The position numbers and the translations under genes are program-made. From Cordylochernes scorpioides (taxonomy: Eukaryota; Arthropoda; Arachnida; Pseudoscorpiones; Chernetidae): DNA of 64,000 bases. Every line of letters starts with the position of its first letter. Positions within the stretch are counted from its first letter, which is position 1. The notes under the pieces were generated by a model that was given only the letters and a program-made list of their open reading frames with translations, ran no database searches and had not been told where the DNA came from. Location: contig CP092876.1 of NCBI GenBank assembly GCA_030710605.1, positions 58,209,252 to 58,273,251 on the forward strand. Direction: 5' to 3'. Below are positions 22,244 to 32,714 of the stretch, one piece after another.

Positions 22244-22470
22244 TTCACATCTCTTAACCTATCTCTCATTATTCTTCTATGCTATTTTAAAAACGAACAC
22301 ATAAAAGAGACGTGGTCTCTCTATTAATGTCATCTGAAAGTTCATTCTACCAGTTTTCCACGACCTTTGGTAATATAGTACCAAAAGAGTTGATTAAAAT
22401 ACATTATATTTTCCATTAACATTTTGCATATTTCTTAACCTACCTCTCATTATTCTTCAATGCTACTTCA
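22244..22470. repeat. Degenerate duplicate of the fold-back element terminus
   Basis: The stretch repeats the terminal part of the preceding element (ttcattctaccagttttcca, tctcattattcttcaatgct) with scattered differences. It is a tandem duplicate of about 180 bp. Confidence 0.6.
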
Positions 22471-23521
22471 AATTTGAGCGGCAGAGGTTTCCAAAGTAAA
22501 AGCTTAAGGGGGCTATAGTGAGTTCAGAAGAAATTGGAGGCATTCAGTTTGTCTGAGAAGTGGTGGGTACTTTAGAGCAGAAATTAATAGTATATAAGAT
22601 ATGGGTTTTCACAAATGGTATTGCTACAAAGAATAATATACAACTAAACTTGGTTTTGAAAATATTTTTTCGATAAAATTAATATTATATTCAGTAAGAT
22701 TTTTTTGTTGTTTTGTTTTAAATTTGTGTACACAAATTACCAAACTTTTAAAATCACGAGTACTTTTAAATTTGCCTATAAGTTCCTATCGACGTTTGAA
22801 CAAAATTGCATAACGTTTTAAACGTTCGATATTTTTACTCGGTAAAAAAGGTATTAAATATATATTGTCACGTGGAAAATTAGAGAAGACCAACTTTGGG
22901 ATGAAACAGCAATTTATTTCAGGCAAGAACTATCAGTGATAAACAAAAGATAAGCAAAAAAGGGAAGTGTACAGAGTATAGCAAAATATAAACATAAAAA
23001 ATAATACTCTGCTAATAAAATAATAAATACTTTGTTACATAGCTCCTTCCCTATGGGAGCTGTGACCCACAGCTTGCAATTACTGTAGTTACTGACATGG
23101 ATGTGAGGTTTTTCTGCCAAGGAATCCATCTAAGTCTTGGAACTTTGTCCCTAGTACCTTTGGGTCCTTTTTCTTGCGGCGTGAAGAGCGGCTTTGTCGT
23201 CGTATCGTCTATAGGGACATCGTCATCTTGGAGGGAAGTATTGGCTTTGACACGGCGGTGGAATCCTGGAGCCAGTCTCCGAGAATGTAGATCACAGCAC
23301 CCATGGCCTCAAGGTCTTCTCGGCGATCTTCAGTTTTTCTTCCCTAATTTACCCAGCATCTCCCCCAAAATGCCACGTGGAAAATTAGAGAAGACCAACT
23401 TTGGAATGAGACAACAATTTACTTCATGCAAGAACAAACTATGAGTGATAAACAAAAGATAAGCAAAAGAGGGAAGTGTACAGAGCATAGCAAAATATAA
23501 ACATAAAAAAATAATACTCTG

Positions 23522-23931
23522 TGTTCGGTACACTTTTTGTTGGGTACACTATGATGTAGGTTCGTTTGGATTAAAATGGTCTCAAGCAAAGGTGATAATA
23601 TTTAAAGAGGATCAACTTTATATTGGGGTGGTTCGTTTGATATTGAAAAAATGATTCAATTATTCATCCGTGGTATTTTAATTTATTAAGGATAAATATA
23701 GATATTAATATAATGTTACAAATTAAATTTTTAGTAAAAAGGAAGTTGAAAAATGCCTGATTCAAACGGATGGGTGGGAAAGCACGTCAGCCCGTGATGG
23801 CCGTCAGTTTTCGAACGTCTCTGCCGCCGCCGCGCATGCGCGCCGCCTTGGCGACCGCCGGTAGAATGTTGGTTGAAGGGCCGTTCAAACTGTTTTCTTT
23901 TCCTCTCGCGCGGGCGTGCCTTTCACTAACA
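23522..23931 (-). repeat. 3' LTR of BEL element G
   Basis: About 410 bp, nearly the same as 25872-26276. It contains a CpG-rich patch with cgcgcatgcgcgcc, a close match to the NRF-1 palindrome, in what would be the promoter region. Confidence 0.85.
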
Positions 23932-24009
23932 TTCCTCCCACCAATTCTATTGATAAATTAAATTCTAATACTATATTTTCTTGGCTATAGTAGAGGCTAA
24001 TCTAAATTT

Positions 24010-24579
24010 GTTTTATTTCTAATGGAAAAAGTCGCTGTACTGGACGAAGAAAAACTCCCGATGATGTCTTCACTCTTGTGACTCGAACTTGTCCATCGGC
24101 CCCAGGTAGCACCTCCTCCACTTTTCCTAATGGCCATGAAATCCTTCTCCTCCCTTTTTTTTTTTCTTCTTTTGATCGTTTCCTATAAGTACTATTTCTC
24201 CTACCTCGATCCTCCGTGATTTCTTTGCTTTTCTATGATGAACCAGCATTGCTACGTATTCCTTCGTGAATCAGGCTCTAAGTTCATCTCTACAAGCTTG
24301 CATATTTCGGTAGCGAGAAACCATTGAATCCCGTTCTACTTCATCGGCTTCAGGTAAAATTGAGCTTCCACAGTTGTTAATAAGTTTGTTTGGGGTTAGA
24401 GGCGCCAATTCATCATCATCTTCCGATACATACATAAGTGGACGGTTATTCACTACAGCTTCCACGTCACAAAGCAGTGTCTGTAATTCTTCGTTAGTGA
24501 CACGCGCAGATCCCAACACTGACCTAAATAGCTGCTTAACGATACCATAGTTACCGTTATGTGCCATTGTAGGTCCCAT
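24010..24579 (-). pseudogene. BEL/Pao integrase C-terminal region
   Basis: The frame at 24271-24579 reads VVNNRPLMYVSEDDDE and LTPNKLINN, wording typical of the region after the integrase core of BEL/Pao elements. Downstream, after frameshifts near a poly-A run at 24155, it reads WPLGKVEEVLPGADGQVRV and ends LRPVQRLFPLE at about 24015, the DUF5641-type C-terminus. The catalytic core is absent: immediately upstream lies the 31-bp tandem array. The gene is therefore inactive. Confidence 0.8.
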
Positions 24580-25104
24580 AGTTACTGTTATGTGCCATTG
24601 TAGGTCTCATAGTTACCGTTATGTGCCATTGTAGGTCCCATGGATACCGTTATGTGTCATTGTAGGTCCCATAGTTACTGTTATGTGCCATTGTAGGTCC
24701 CATAGATACTGTTATGTGCCATTGTAGGTTCCATGGATACCGTTATGTGTCATTGTAGGTCCCATAGTTACTGTTATGTGCCATTCTAGGTCCCATGGAT
24801 ACCGTTATGTGTCATTGTAGGTCCCATAGATACTGTTATGTGCCATTGTAGGTCCCATGGATACCGTTATGTGTCATTGTAGGTCCCATAGTTACCGTTA
24901 TGTGCCATTGTAGGTCCCATAGTTACCGTTATGTGCCATTGTAGGTCCCATGGATACCGTTATGTGTCATTGTAGGTCCCATAGTTACCGTTATGTGCCA
25001 TTGTAGGTCCCATGGATACCGTTATGTGCCATTGTAGGTCCCATAGTTACCGTTATGTGCCATTGTAGGTCCCATAGTTACCGTTATGTGCCATTGTAGG
25101 TCCC
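24545..25104. repeat. 31-bp minisatellite inside BEL pol, about 18 units
   Basis: The unit catagttaccgttatgtgcc + attgtaggtcc is repeated head to tail, with two main variants (atagttac / atggatac). Both boundary units still read as pol (WWEGPT at the upstream side and NYGIVKQLF at the downstream side). The unit seems to have arisen from the pol sequence and expanded there. A 31-bp period rotates the reading frame, so the array destroys the open frame. Confidence 0.95.
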
Positions 25105-25841
25105 TCCCACCATCTAGTAGTAATCAATTGCGAGATTGACGCTCCACGTGAGGGGATGTCTGCAGGATTTTCTTTACCAGGAACGTGCCTCCAATTAGTT
25201 ATGCTTGAATTTTGTCGAATCTTCTTTACTCTTCCTGCGACAAACACTGACCAGTTCATATCACGTTTAATCCATGCTAAAGCAGTAGTAGAGTCCGTCC
25301 ATAATGTAATTGGTATATCTTCGAACTCCATCATAGATTTTATGTGGACAGTCAATCTAGATCCGATTTCACATGCAACCAATTCTAGCCTTGGTATAGT
25401 GGTATTCTTCATAGGAGCTACTCTCGAACGAGCCATGAGTAATTGAACTTGAACACTCCCAGGAAATCCACTTCGTAAATAGGCACAAGCTGCAAACGCC
25501 GCATTGCTACTGTCCATAAAAACATGCAATGTCCATGTTCTTCTATCATGAGATTGAACAACACAGCGAGGAATTTTCAATTTGTCCACCTCAGTTAACT
25601 GACTCAACCATGCATTGAATCTTCGACTGATGTCTTTCGATAAGTCTGTTTCCCATTCAGCTTTTTGAATCAAACATTTTTCTTGAAGTAACATCTTAGG
25701 AATGACTGTGAACGGACAAGTGAATCCAATCGGGTCGAACAATGAATGAGCTGCCGATAATATCTTCCTTCTTGTCACTTTTCCCGGTTCCATTTTCTTC
25801 GCAAAACTCCTAAGATCACAAGCTTTCTTGAGTTTGTCCAT
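25053..25841 (-). pseudogene. BEL/Pao pol fragment: peptidase A17 / RNase H region
   Basis: The frame begins next to the 5' LTR and encodes 262 residues. It reads SAAHSLFDPIGFTCPFTV, typical of the Pao retrotransposon peptidase (A17) domain, then DSSNAAFAACAYLR, IPRLELVAC and ITLWTDSTTALAWI, which supply RNase H-like acidic residues. It ends at GKENPADIPSRG and RWWEGP, just before integrase should start, and then runs into the 31-bp array. RT is missing upstream. This assigns the element firmly to BEL/Pao. Confidence 0.88.
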
Positions 25842-25871
25842 CTTAAAGCCTGTTGGTCAGGCTCGCCGCAA

Positions 25872-26276
25872 TGTTCGGTACACTTTTTGTTGGGTACACT
25901 ATGATGTAGGTTCGTTTGGATTAAAATGGTCTCAAGCAAAGGTGATAATATTTAAAGAGGGTCAACTTTATATTGGGGTGGTTCGTTTGATATTGAAAAA
26001 ATGATTCAATTATTCATCCGTGGTATTTTAATTTATTAAGGATAAATATAGATATTAATATAATGTTACAAATTAAATTTTTAGTAAAAAGGAAGTTGAA
26101 AAATGCCTGATTCAAACGGATGGATGGGAAAGCACGTCAGCCCGTGATGGCCGTCAGTTTTCGAACGTCTCTGCCGCCGCCGCGCACGCGCGCCGCCTTG
26201 GCGACCGCCGGTAGAATGTTGGTTGAAGGGCCGTTCAAACTGTTTTCTTTTCCTCTCGCTTTTCCCTTCACTAACA
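25872..26276 (-). repeat. 5' LTR of BEL element G
   Basis: Partner of 23522-23931. It differs mainly near its right end, where the other copy has a short extra cgcgggcgtg. Confidence 0.85.
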
Positions 26277-26315
26277 TTCTGCAAATAAAATAATAAATAC
26301 TAGTTACAATATATA

Positions 26316-26962
26316 TATAATATAATTTCCTTTTATATTGTTGATTGTTGTTCCTATGTAAGATTCTGTTTACTTACTGTAGGATTGGTGACTTGTGGTG
26401 GTTGATGATTGATGGCGCAGTCGTAGTTGAATGGTAAGGTTCCACAGGGGAAATAACGAGAGTAAAACCAGGATGGGATTGAATCTAAGACTTCGCGAAT
26501 AAGGGAGAGAAAGTTTGAGACTAAATGGGGTACTTTCCTATCACATGATCAAAGAGAATGTTACCTTGGTGAGAGAGAATTGGGCACGTCTTGCATCTAG
26601 TCGGGTCGCCTTCCTACTGACTAACTTTGAGTCCAAGATCTTCCTCGTTAACTCTCTCGGTTTCTCATTGGATGGGATCGTCCTGAGAGATACCTCTGAT
26701 TGGTTCTTAGTTATTCATGCTTAACTGTGATTGGTTGTTGGTACCTCCATTGTCTTTCATGATTATCATCCTCCAGGAAGAAGAAGGTCTTTGAACTTTA
26801 GTTTTATGGTTCCTGGGTAGTGACCTTTACTTCCTGGATGATGCAATCCTGGTAATTGCTGTTCTCTCTTTTTCGCGAGGCCTAACTTTTATTAAAACTT
26901 TTTGGACGATACATTGCATAGATTGTGGTGGGATTACATATTGGTATATACAAATTATGACA
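26316..26962 (-). repeat. 3' LTR of gypsy element D
   Basis: Nearly identical to 31726-32371. Contains gatggcgcagtcgtagttga, a box shared with other LTRs in this window. On the minus strand it is preceded by a purine-rich GTAGGGGACGCATC. Confidence 0.85.
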
Positions 26963-29050
26963 GATGCGTCCCCTACATGTGAAGAATTCAAAAAGGGGTA
27001 GCCTGAAGTGAATTCTGTAAGGGAAAAGTAATTTTGTGGGGGAAAAATTAATTATGGGCACTGTGAGGCTATATACAAGTATCGTAGGTGACATAAAAAG
27101 GATAAAAGAAAATGGTGTTGGTGAAATAATTGTTGAGTAGAAGGAAGAGAAATAAAAAAATGATGATGCCTATACAATTCAACTCGAGTTATGGAAAGCT
27201 AAATCGAGGGAATTTTTCTGTTAGGGCTTTTGGAAATCAAAGTAAAAATGATAATTAAAAGAAATCAAAGTGAATGCGCTTTGGTGCATTGTTGAGTGAG
27301 AGAAAAAGAAAAAGATGCCTACACAATTCAACTCGAGGTGGGGAAAACTAAATCGAGGGAATTTTCTGTTAGGGCTTTGGGAAATAAAAAAATAATAAAA
27401 ATATATATATAAATTAAAAGAAAACAAAGTGAGTTTTCGTTGAAAAAAAAATGTTGAGTAGAAAAAAAAGAAAAATGCCCATCAATTCAACTCGAGTTAA
27501 GGAAAGCTAAATCGAGGGAATTTTCTGTTAGGGCTTTGGGAAATCAAAAAATAAATAAAAATATATAAAATTAAAACATAGTGAGCTTTCGTTGAAAAAA
27601 ATATTGTTAGAAAACAAGGTGAGTTTTCGAAAAAAAAATTGTTGAGTGGTTGAACAAGTAAAATTGGTTTATAACCAAAATAAAAAAAGAAGTTGTTATA
27701 TGAATGGTAAATATTTGATTAAGCATTTGGATATCAAAAATTTAAAAAAAGGTAAATGAATGGGGTAAGAGAAAAAAAATGTATGTAGAGAGATTCGCAA
27801 AGTCTCTTAGTGATAAAAAGTTACATGCCAATGTATCTAGGTCACGCGCCTTTTCCGAATTATTTAATTGCCCTCGTAGATTTTTTTGTCTCTTGTGCGA
27901 CTTGTGGGTGGAAACATGATCCTTTCCAGAACCGCGTTTATATTATGTGTACAGGAAACACGGGAATCTAGTTAACCTTAAGTTTGTATTTGTATTTGTT
28001 GTAATGTTTTTGGGGTTGTATTGTCTTTCAAGATCTCAAGACCGAGTGTTTTATATTAATTTGTCCCGAGCCTTAATGCGTTCTAGGGGTTTTTATGCGG
28101 TCCCCTAGGGCACTCAAGTTGTGCTCGCCCGATATCCACTTCGTTATCGGGAGGTCGTGCCTGGACTCGAATCTTTGAATACAGGGTTCGAGGAGAGTCC
28201 TCGACCCTTTTAAAGTGGTCGTCTCTTCCTTTCGGAAAAAAACGTAAGCTCGAAGGCTTTACTACCTATTTTTTTCTTATCCTATCCTTTAAGTGGTAAT
28301 GTGCGTGTTTTTGTTCGTATTTGGCCTTTAGATCTGAATTTTGCGTATTGGTCGTGAGGGTTGTATGCTTGTTTTATGTGGCTAACATGTAATATTGTTT
28401 GGGAGTGTTGGGAAAAGAATCGAATTTGTAATTCATTGGGATTGCGTTTTAAGAATTAAATTTGTTTATTAATATAATATTAATATAATGATATAAAAAT
28501 AATTAAATGTGTTTTTGAGAGAATCGGGGTGTGAACTCATTGGGATGCTTCCAAGCTGAGTGAATGTTATGGACGACATTCGGTGATAGTCAAGATGGCG
28601 GACGTCTTTTGTAAATCGCGGGGAGGCCAAGAGGTGACCTCAATCGCACTGGAGTCGTTTCTGACCGGAAGCGAGGGGGGCTCATGCGGGGATTTCCTAA
28701 ATTAGTTCTGACTTCCCCTCCCGTAATTAATCTGGAGATCTCAACGCCCGCTGGACACTTTATCCCAATGTCTCCAACACGAGAATCAGAAATGCATGAA
28801 ATGCACTGCCTATATGGAAGATGGCTTCCTGTAATTGGTAAAGCCTTTGGGGCTGTTGGGTATATAGTCCAAGGTAGATTACTATGGTAAATGGGGCAAG
28901 AGAGTATGGCATAGTCAGAAGACAGATAAAAAGTATTAAGTGAAATATGGGAAACCTGCACATTTTTTCCTGTTGGAAAAATGTCGGGTGTAAGGTGTTT
29001 AAATGGAAACGTGTAATTGTTCCTGTGTCGTAGATGGTGTATATTTGTTA
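26963..29050 (-). other. Long non-coding 3' region of element D
   Basis: Two kilobases without a recognisable protein. It holds three copies of a repeat at 27174-27550 and a short GC-richer patch near 28590 with aagatggcggac, a YY1-type motif. The frames at 28590-28961 show no family resemblance. Confidence 0.5.
27174..27550. repeat. Three imperfect tandem repeats, about 150-160 bp apart
   Basis: The phrases caattcaactcgag, ctaaatcgagggaatttt and ctgttagggctttgggaaat recur in the same order near 27176, 27323 and 27484. Spacers differ in length. Confidence 0.8.
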
Positions 29051-29059
29051 TGGGCGGTG

Positions 29060-29250
29060 TTATGTATTGGATATTTTTGTGTACGGTCTCAGTTTGTTTA
29101 TGTGGACTGTATCGATGTCTCTTTGGAGAGGTTGGTTGGATCTATCGATACGCTTTGTCAATTGGCAGGTTGGACAGGTTTTGACCTTTTGTGCAATGTC
29201 TTGTGACATGTCCTGCCAATAATGTTGAGCGGAGATGAGTCTCGTCATCT
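29060..29250 (-). pseudogene. Integrase remnant of element D (zinc-binding domain joined to C-terminus)
   Basis: The frame reads ISAQHYWQDMSQDI and VKTCPTCQLTK, the second half of the HHCC zinc-binding domain. It then passes at once to DTVHINKLRPYTK, which belongs after the catalytic core. The whole DDE core has been lost, apparently by one internal deletion, so no integrase activity is possible. Confidence 0.75.
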
Positions 29251-29272
29251 TTGAGATGCCTGGATGGTTGTA

Positions 29273-30060
29273 TTATGCGTGTACTGATTTAAGTAGTTTA
29301 TTGGTGAGTGTTTTTGGGATGATTTTTTTGGTTACACCTTTGCGGGAAATGGTATGAAGTCCGTTGTGATCAATGGTCAGTTTAGGATTTCCAGATGGAG
29401 AAGGCTGATGGCTCTTAATAAGGGGGGCGTCTAAGAAGCCACAGAACGGGTTACGAGGTATGATGTCCATTTCATATTGTTGTGCTCCTTTCATGTAACG
29501 AACCTCATATTCGTAGTTCGATAGCCGTAATCTCCATCGAAATAATCTACCTGACGGGTTTTTGATCGTCTTCAGCCATTGCACTGCGTGATGGTCAGAA
29601 AATATGGTAAATTTTCTGTCCATCAAATAGACGCGGAATTTATCGACACTCTCAACGATTGCTAGGCATTCTAATTCAGAGATGGAATAATTCCGTTCGT
29701 GTGAACGTAGGGGGCGGTTGAAGTATTGGACTGGGTAGGTCTTCCCATCAAGGTGGACCTGTTTGAGGACGCCTGCTATGCCGAGTGTTGATGCGTCACA
29801 GTACACTTGGCATGGCAGACCTTCCTGGTAAAGGTGTAAAATGGGGTGTGTGGTGAGGCTTTCTTTCAGTCTAGTGAACGCTTTCAGGCATTTTCATCCC
29901 AACCCCACGTGACATCCTTTTTGAGAAGGTTGTTAAGTGGGTTCCGCAAGCGGGCGTAGTCCGGGATGAATTATTTATAAGCGTTCACAGCGCTTAAGAA
30001 GGATCGCAATGTTTTGCGATCGTGTGGTGGTTGGATGGCGTGAATTGTTTCTATGTTTCG
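29273..30060 (-). pseudogene. RT connection and RNase H region of element D
   Basis: RNase H is well preserved: VYCDASTLGIAGVLKQ supplies the first Asp, SELECLAIVES the Glu and IFSDHHAVQWL another Asp. Upstream (29807-30060), with an in-frame stop and a frameshift, are NPLNNLLKKDVTW and TIHAIQPPHDRKTLR, from the RT thumb and connection. The RT fingers and palm (YxDD) are absent. The RNase H frame ends near 29273, leading to the integrase remnant. Confidence 0.8.
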
Positions 30061-30480
30061 TTATAGTGGTGTGGTGGTATCATCAGTGATTGTGCATGTG
30101 TTTGAGTGGTGTTTCTGTCGCCTTTTTGTGCGAGTGTCGGGCTTGTTGCGATGTTTGCGCGTGTGACGGTAGTGTGACGATGTGTGGTCACGTGTGTACT
30201 TTGTGTGAGACTTGTCCCGTTGGATGGACACTAATTGGGCATTTTTGTTGTGAGTTTGGGCGATAGTGGCCTTGTGCATTGAGGGCATATAATAAGGACA
30301 ATTGGCCTTAGTGAAAAAAATTGTATGTGTGCGCGTGACATCTAGATTGGCATTTTGGCAAGTGGTTTTTGACCAATGGATGCGCGCATTGGGTGCCATG
30401 TGCGGATGGCTTGTGTGCGTTGTGAGCCCTTTGTGACTCTGCTTGGCATTCCCAATAGGCGCATTCATTAGGGATGTAAA
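30061..30480. other. GT-rich spacer replacing the RT palm of element D
   Basis: Between the protease (ending near 30485) and the RT connection (starting near 30060) lie about 420 bases with strong G/T bias on the plus strand (gtgtgt, tgtttg). No RT motif reads in any frame. The minus-strand frames are rich in His, Thr and Lys, as expected from composition alone. Confidence 0.55.
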
Positions 30481-30485
30481 CAAAA

Positions 30486-31015
30486 TGGTAGGTGATAGGG
30501 GGCAATGAGGCGGCGAGTTGGAACATAGTGCCTTGGTTAAAGTCTATTGTTAATTTATTGTTTCGGAGGGTATTTATTCCAAATGGTAGAGGTGCTTCCA
30601 CCACATGGAAATTATCTTTTTTGGTTATTTTACCTATTGTCAAGGGGAGGATTATTTGACCTATGGTCGGTACCAGACCGTTTATGGCCTGTAGGTCTAT
30701 GGATTGTTTTTTAAGTTGTAATTGAGGGAGGCTAATTTTTAACTTATTATATAGGTTATGGGGCACAATGTTCAGACTTGCGCCTGTGTCAATTAGAAAA
30801 GGGGGTGAGAGTTCATGCGTGATGGGCAGTTTGATCGTCAGTTGGCTGACGAAAAGTGGGTGGAGCCTTCCTACCCGGTTGGCGAAAGGCTGGGGCGTCT
30901 CGGGCGGCTTGTCCCTGGTCTTGTGGTGTATGTATGGCGTGTGGTGGATGTGGGGCCGTTTGCACTGCCCGCGCGCTCGCGTGTTGAGCTGGTTTGTATG
31001 GTGCAGTCCACACAC
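30486..31015 (-). CDS. Aspartic protease of gypsy element D
   Basis: Within this frame PFLIDTGASLNIVP is a classic retropepsin active site, with the DTG triad at about 30785. The flap/C-terminal part reads VVEAPLPFGINTL and is followed by LTIDFNQGTMF. The frame overlaps the end of gag by about 200 bases and lies in the +1 frame relative to it, so a frameshift would be needed for Gag-Pro. It continues past 30486 into the GT-rich spacer, where protein-like wording stops. Retropepsins process Gag-Pol; with RT and integrase missing, this copy could not move alone. Confidence 0.75.
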
Positions 31016-31706
31016 CTGTTTTTCTTGGTGTGCTGGTGTATGGGCCCGACATGGTGGGCGGTTTTTCCTCGTTGTGACGCGCAGTTGGTGCGCTGGGTCC
31101 GTGGATCCGCTGCACCAGTTGGAACCACTCTCCCAGGCTCTCAGGAGGTACCACGCGGACCAGGCGCTGGTCGGAGAGCGGCAACCCCTCCGTCAGCATC
31201 TCGAGGATTACCTCCTGTGGGAGCCCCAGTTGCATTCCCAGCGCTATCTTCTCCCAGTAGTACTTCTCCAGGCCTGCCTGCCCAGCAAGTTTCATGGCGA
31301 AGTACTTGGCGAAGGACGCCTCGTTGGATTCTGGGTAGAGATCCATGAGGGTTTGCCTCACCTGGAAGTATCTCTGGGTGGCCAACCGAAGTTTCCTGAA
31401 GAGCTCCAGGGGTTGGCGCGTCATGTAGCTAGGCAACCTGAGCAACTTATCGGACGTGGTTACGAGGGCTTCGTCCATCTTCCAGTCGTAGGCCTGGAAG
31501 AATTGGCGGCCGGCGTAGGTCCCATCGAAGGGGGGCAGATCCGTCTCCGCGCGCTGGGTCGAACCTACTTGCGTCAGGGCGGCGGTCAACTGAAGGATTA
31601 TCTCAGCCAGGGTGCGTGTTTCGTCTACTCCGGACGCTGTAACTTGTTCCCTCTCCCTCGTCGCGTCACTCTCATTTTTCGCGCCTTGTTCTCGCTCGTT
31701 TTCCAT
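30813..31706 (-). CDS. Gag of gypsy element D
   Basis: An intact frame of 297 residues starts close to the 5' LTR. The N-terminus is charged (MENEREQGAKNESDATRERE). The middle carries capsid-like wording: LPPFDGTYAGRQFFQAYDWK, LYPESNEASFAKYFAMKLAG and IALGMQLGLPQEVILEMLTE. The C-terminus is rich in Pro, Thr, His and Gln and shows no zinc knuckle that I can see. The region is richer in G and C than its neighbours. It should encode the capsid-forming protein. An uninterrupted gag in an otherwise gutted element suggests a recent, possibly trans-mobilised copy. Confidence 0.75.
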   Translation of the reverse strand: MENEREQGAKNESDATREREQVTASGVDETRTLAEIILQLTAALTQVGSTQRAETDLPPFDGTYAGRQFFQAYDWKMDEALVTTSDKLLRLPSYMTRQPLELFRKLRLATQRYFQVRQTLMDLYPESNEASFAKYFAMKLAGQAGLEKYYWEKIALGMQLGLPQEVILEMLTEGLPLSDQRLVRVVPPESLGEWFQLVQRIHGPSAPTARHNEEKPPTMSGPYTSTPRKTGVWTAPYKPAQHASARAVQTAPHPPHAIHTPQDQGQAARDAPAFRQPGRKAPPTFRQPTDDQTAHHA

Positions 31707-31725
31707 TATATATCCTGTCGACTCT

Positions 31726-32371
31726 CTATAATATAATTTCCTTTTATATTGTTGATTGTTGTTCCTATGTAAGATCCTGTTGACTTACTGTAGGATTGGT
31801 GACTTGTGGTGGTGATGATTGATGGCGCAGTCGTAGTTGAATGGTAGGGTTCCACAGGGGAAAAACCGAGAGTAAAACCAGGATGGGATGGAATCTAAAA
31901 CTTCGCGAATAAGGGAGAGAAAGTTTGAGACTAAATGGGGTACTTTCCTATCACATGATCGAAGAGAATGTTACCTTGGTGAGAGAGAGAATTGGGCACG
32001 TCTTGCTCCTAGTCGGGTCGCCTTCCTACTGACTAACTTTGAGTCCGAGATCTTCCTCGTTAACTCTCGGTTTCTCATTGGATGGGATCGTCCTGAGAGT
32101 TACCTCTGATTGGTTCTTAGTTATTCATGCTTAACTGTGATTGGTTGTTGGTACCTCCATTGTCTTTCATGATTACCATCCTCCAGGAAGAAGAAGGTCT
32201 TTGAACTTTAGTTTTATGGTTCCTGGGTAGTGACCTTTACTTCCTGGATGATGCAATCCTGGTAATTGCTGTTCTCTCTTTTCGCGAGGCCTAACTTTTA
32301 TTAAAACTTCTTGGACGATACATTGCATAGATTGTGGTGGGATTACATCTTGGTATATACAAATTATGACA
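31726..32371 (-). repeat. 5' LTR of gypsy element D
   Basis: Partner of 26316-26962. Ends on the minus strand next to the GAGAGTCGACAGGAT motif at 31711-31725. Confidence 0.85.
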
Positions 32372-32410
32372 TATATATATGATTTTATGATGCATTAGCG
32401 CGTCATCTGT

Positions 32411-32590
32411 TATGAAAATTCGCAACTATTATAGACCTGTATGATTCTTTTTACAAATTAACCCATTTCTACTGCACTTACTGCAATGAAAGATGCCCTC
32501 CTATTAATTTTTCATTGCAGCAAGGGTAGTAGAAATTGGTTAATTTTTAAAAAGAATCATACGCGTCTATTATAGTTTCGAATCTTCATA
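32411..32590. repeat. Palindromic MITE family M1, copy 2
   Basis: Inverted arms match those of 20331-20497 (aattcgcaactattatagac and complement), with a slightly different centre. Confidence 0.8.
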
Positions 32591-32714
32591 TATATGATTT
32601 GGTAATCAAAAAGTATATGTAAATGATATATATCCAAATGACATGTCTACTTCAAATAATGATAATTTTAGTAAAGAAATGCCGGTCATCTAAGAGAATC
32701 TACAAATTTTAGGG

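Larger units (their letters stand above)
23522..26276 (-). mobile_element. BEL/Pao retrotransposon G, internally deleted
   Basis: LTRs at 23522-23931 and 25872-26276 share the start TGTTCGGTACACTTTTTG and the end cactaaca. The insertion splits the 3' copy of an element H LTR, and the flanks ctctg and ttctg give a 5-bp TSD with one change. The uninterrupted site can be read in the other H LTR at 23005-23030. Internally only the Pao peptidase/RNase H region and the integrase C-terminus survive. Gag, the RT palm and the integrase core are missing. Confidence 0.88.
22866..26308 (-). mobile_element. Miniature LTR element H, interrupted by element G
   Basis: LTRs of about 174 bp start with tgtcacgtggaaaattagag at 22866 (to 23039) and with the same words at 23371. 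The second LTR is split at 23521 by BEL element G and resumes at 26277-26308 with aaataaaataataaatac and ttaca. The internal part is only about 330 bp. The flanks on both sides are TA runs. A purine-rich ATAGGGAAGGAGCTA next to the left LTR on the minus strand suggests minus orientation. Without G the element is about 0.68 kb. Confidence 0.7.
26316..32371 (-). mobile_element. Ty3/gypsy element D, missing RT palm and integrase core
   Basis: LTRs of about 646 bp lie at 26316-26962 and 31726-32371; on the minus strand they begin TGTCATAATTTG. Outer flanks are TA runs. The motif GAGAGTCGACAGGAT follows the 5' LTR and is shared with elements E and C, so it is the likely primer-binding site. Inside are an intact gag frame, a protease, an RNase H region and a zinc-binding remnant, then about 2 kb of non-coding DNA before the 3' LTR. 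RT catalytic motifs and the integrase DDE core are absent. Confidence 0.85.

Noticed and set aside
28590..28961. Minus-strand ORF of 123 residues, possible gene
   Set aside because: No recognisable domain, no partner signals, and it lies in the non-coding 3' region of element D.
30768..31736. Plus-strand open frame of 322 residues
   Set aside because: It is the antisense shadow of the intact gag of element D, with no motif of its own.
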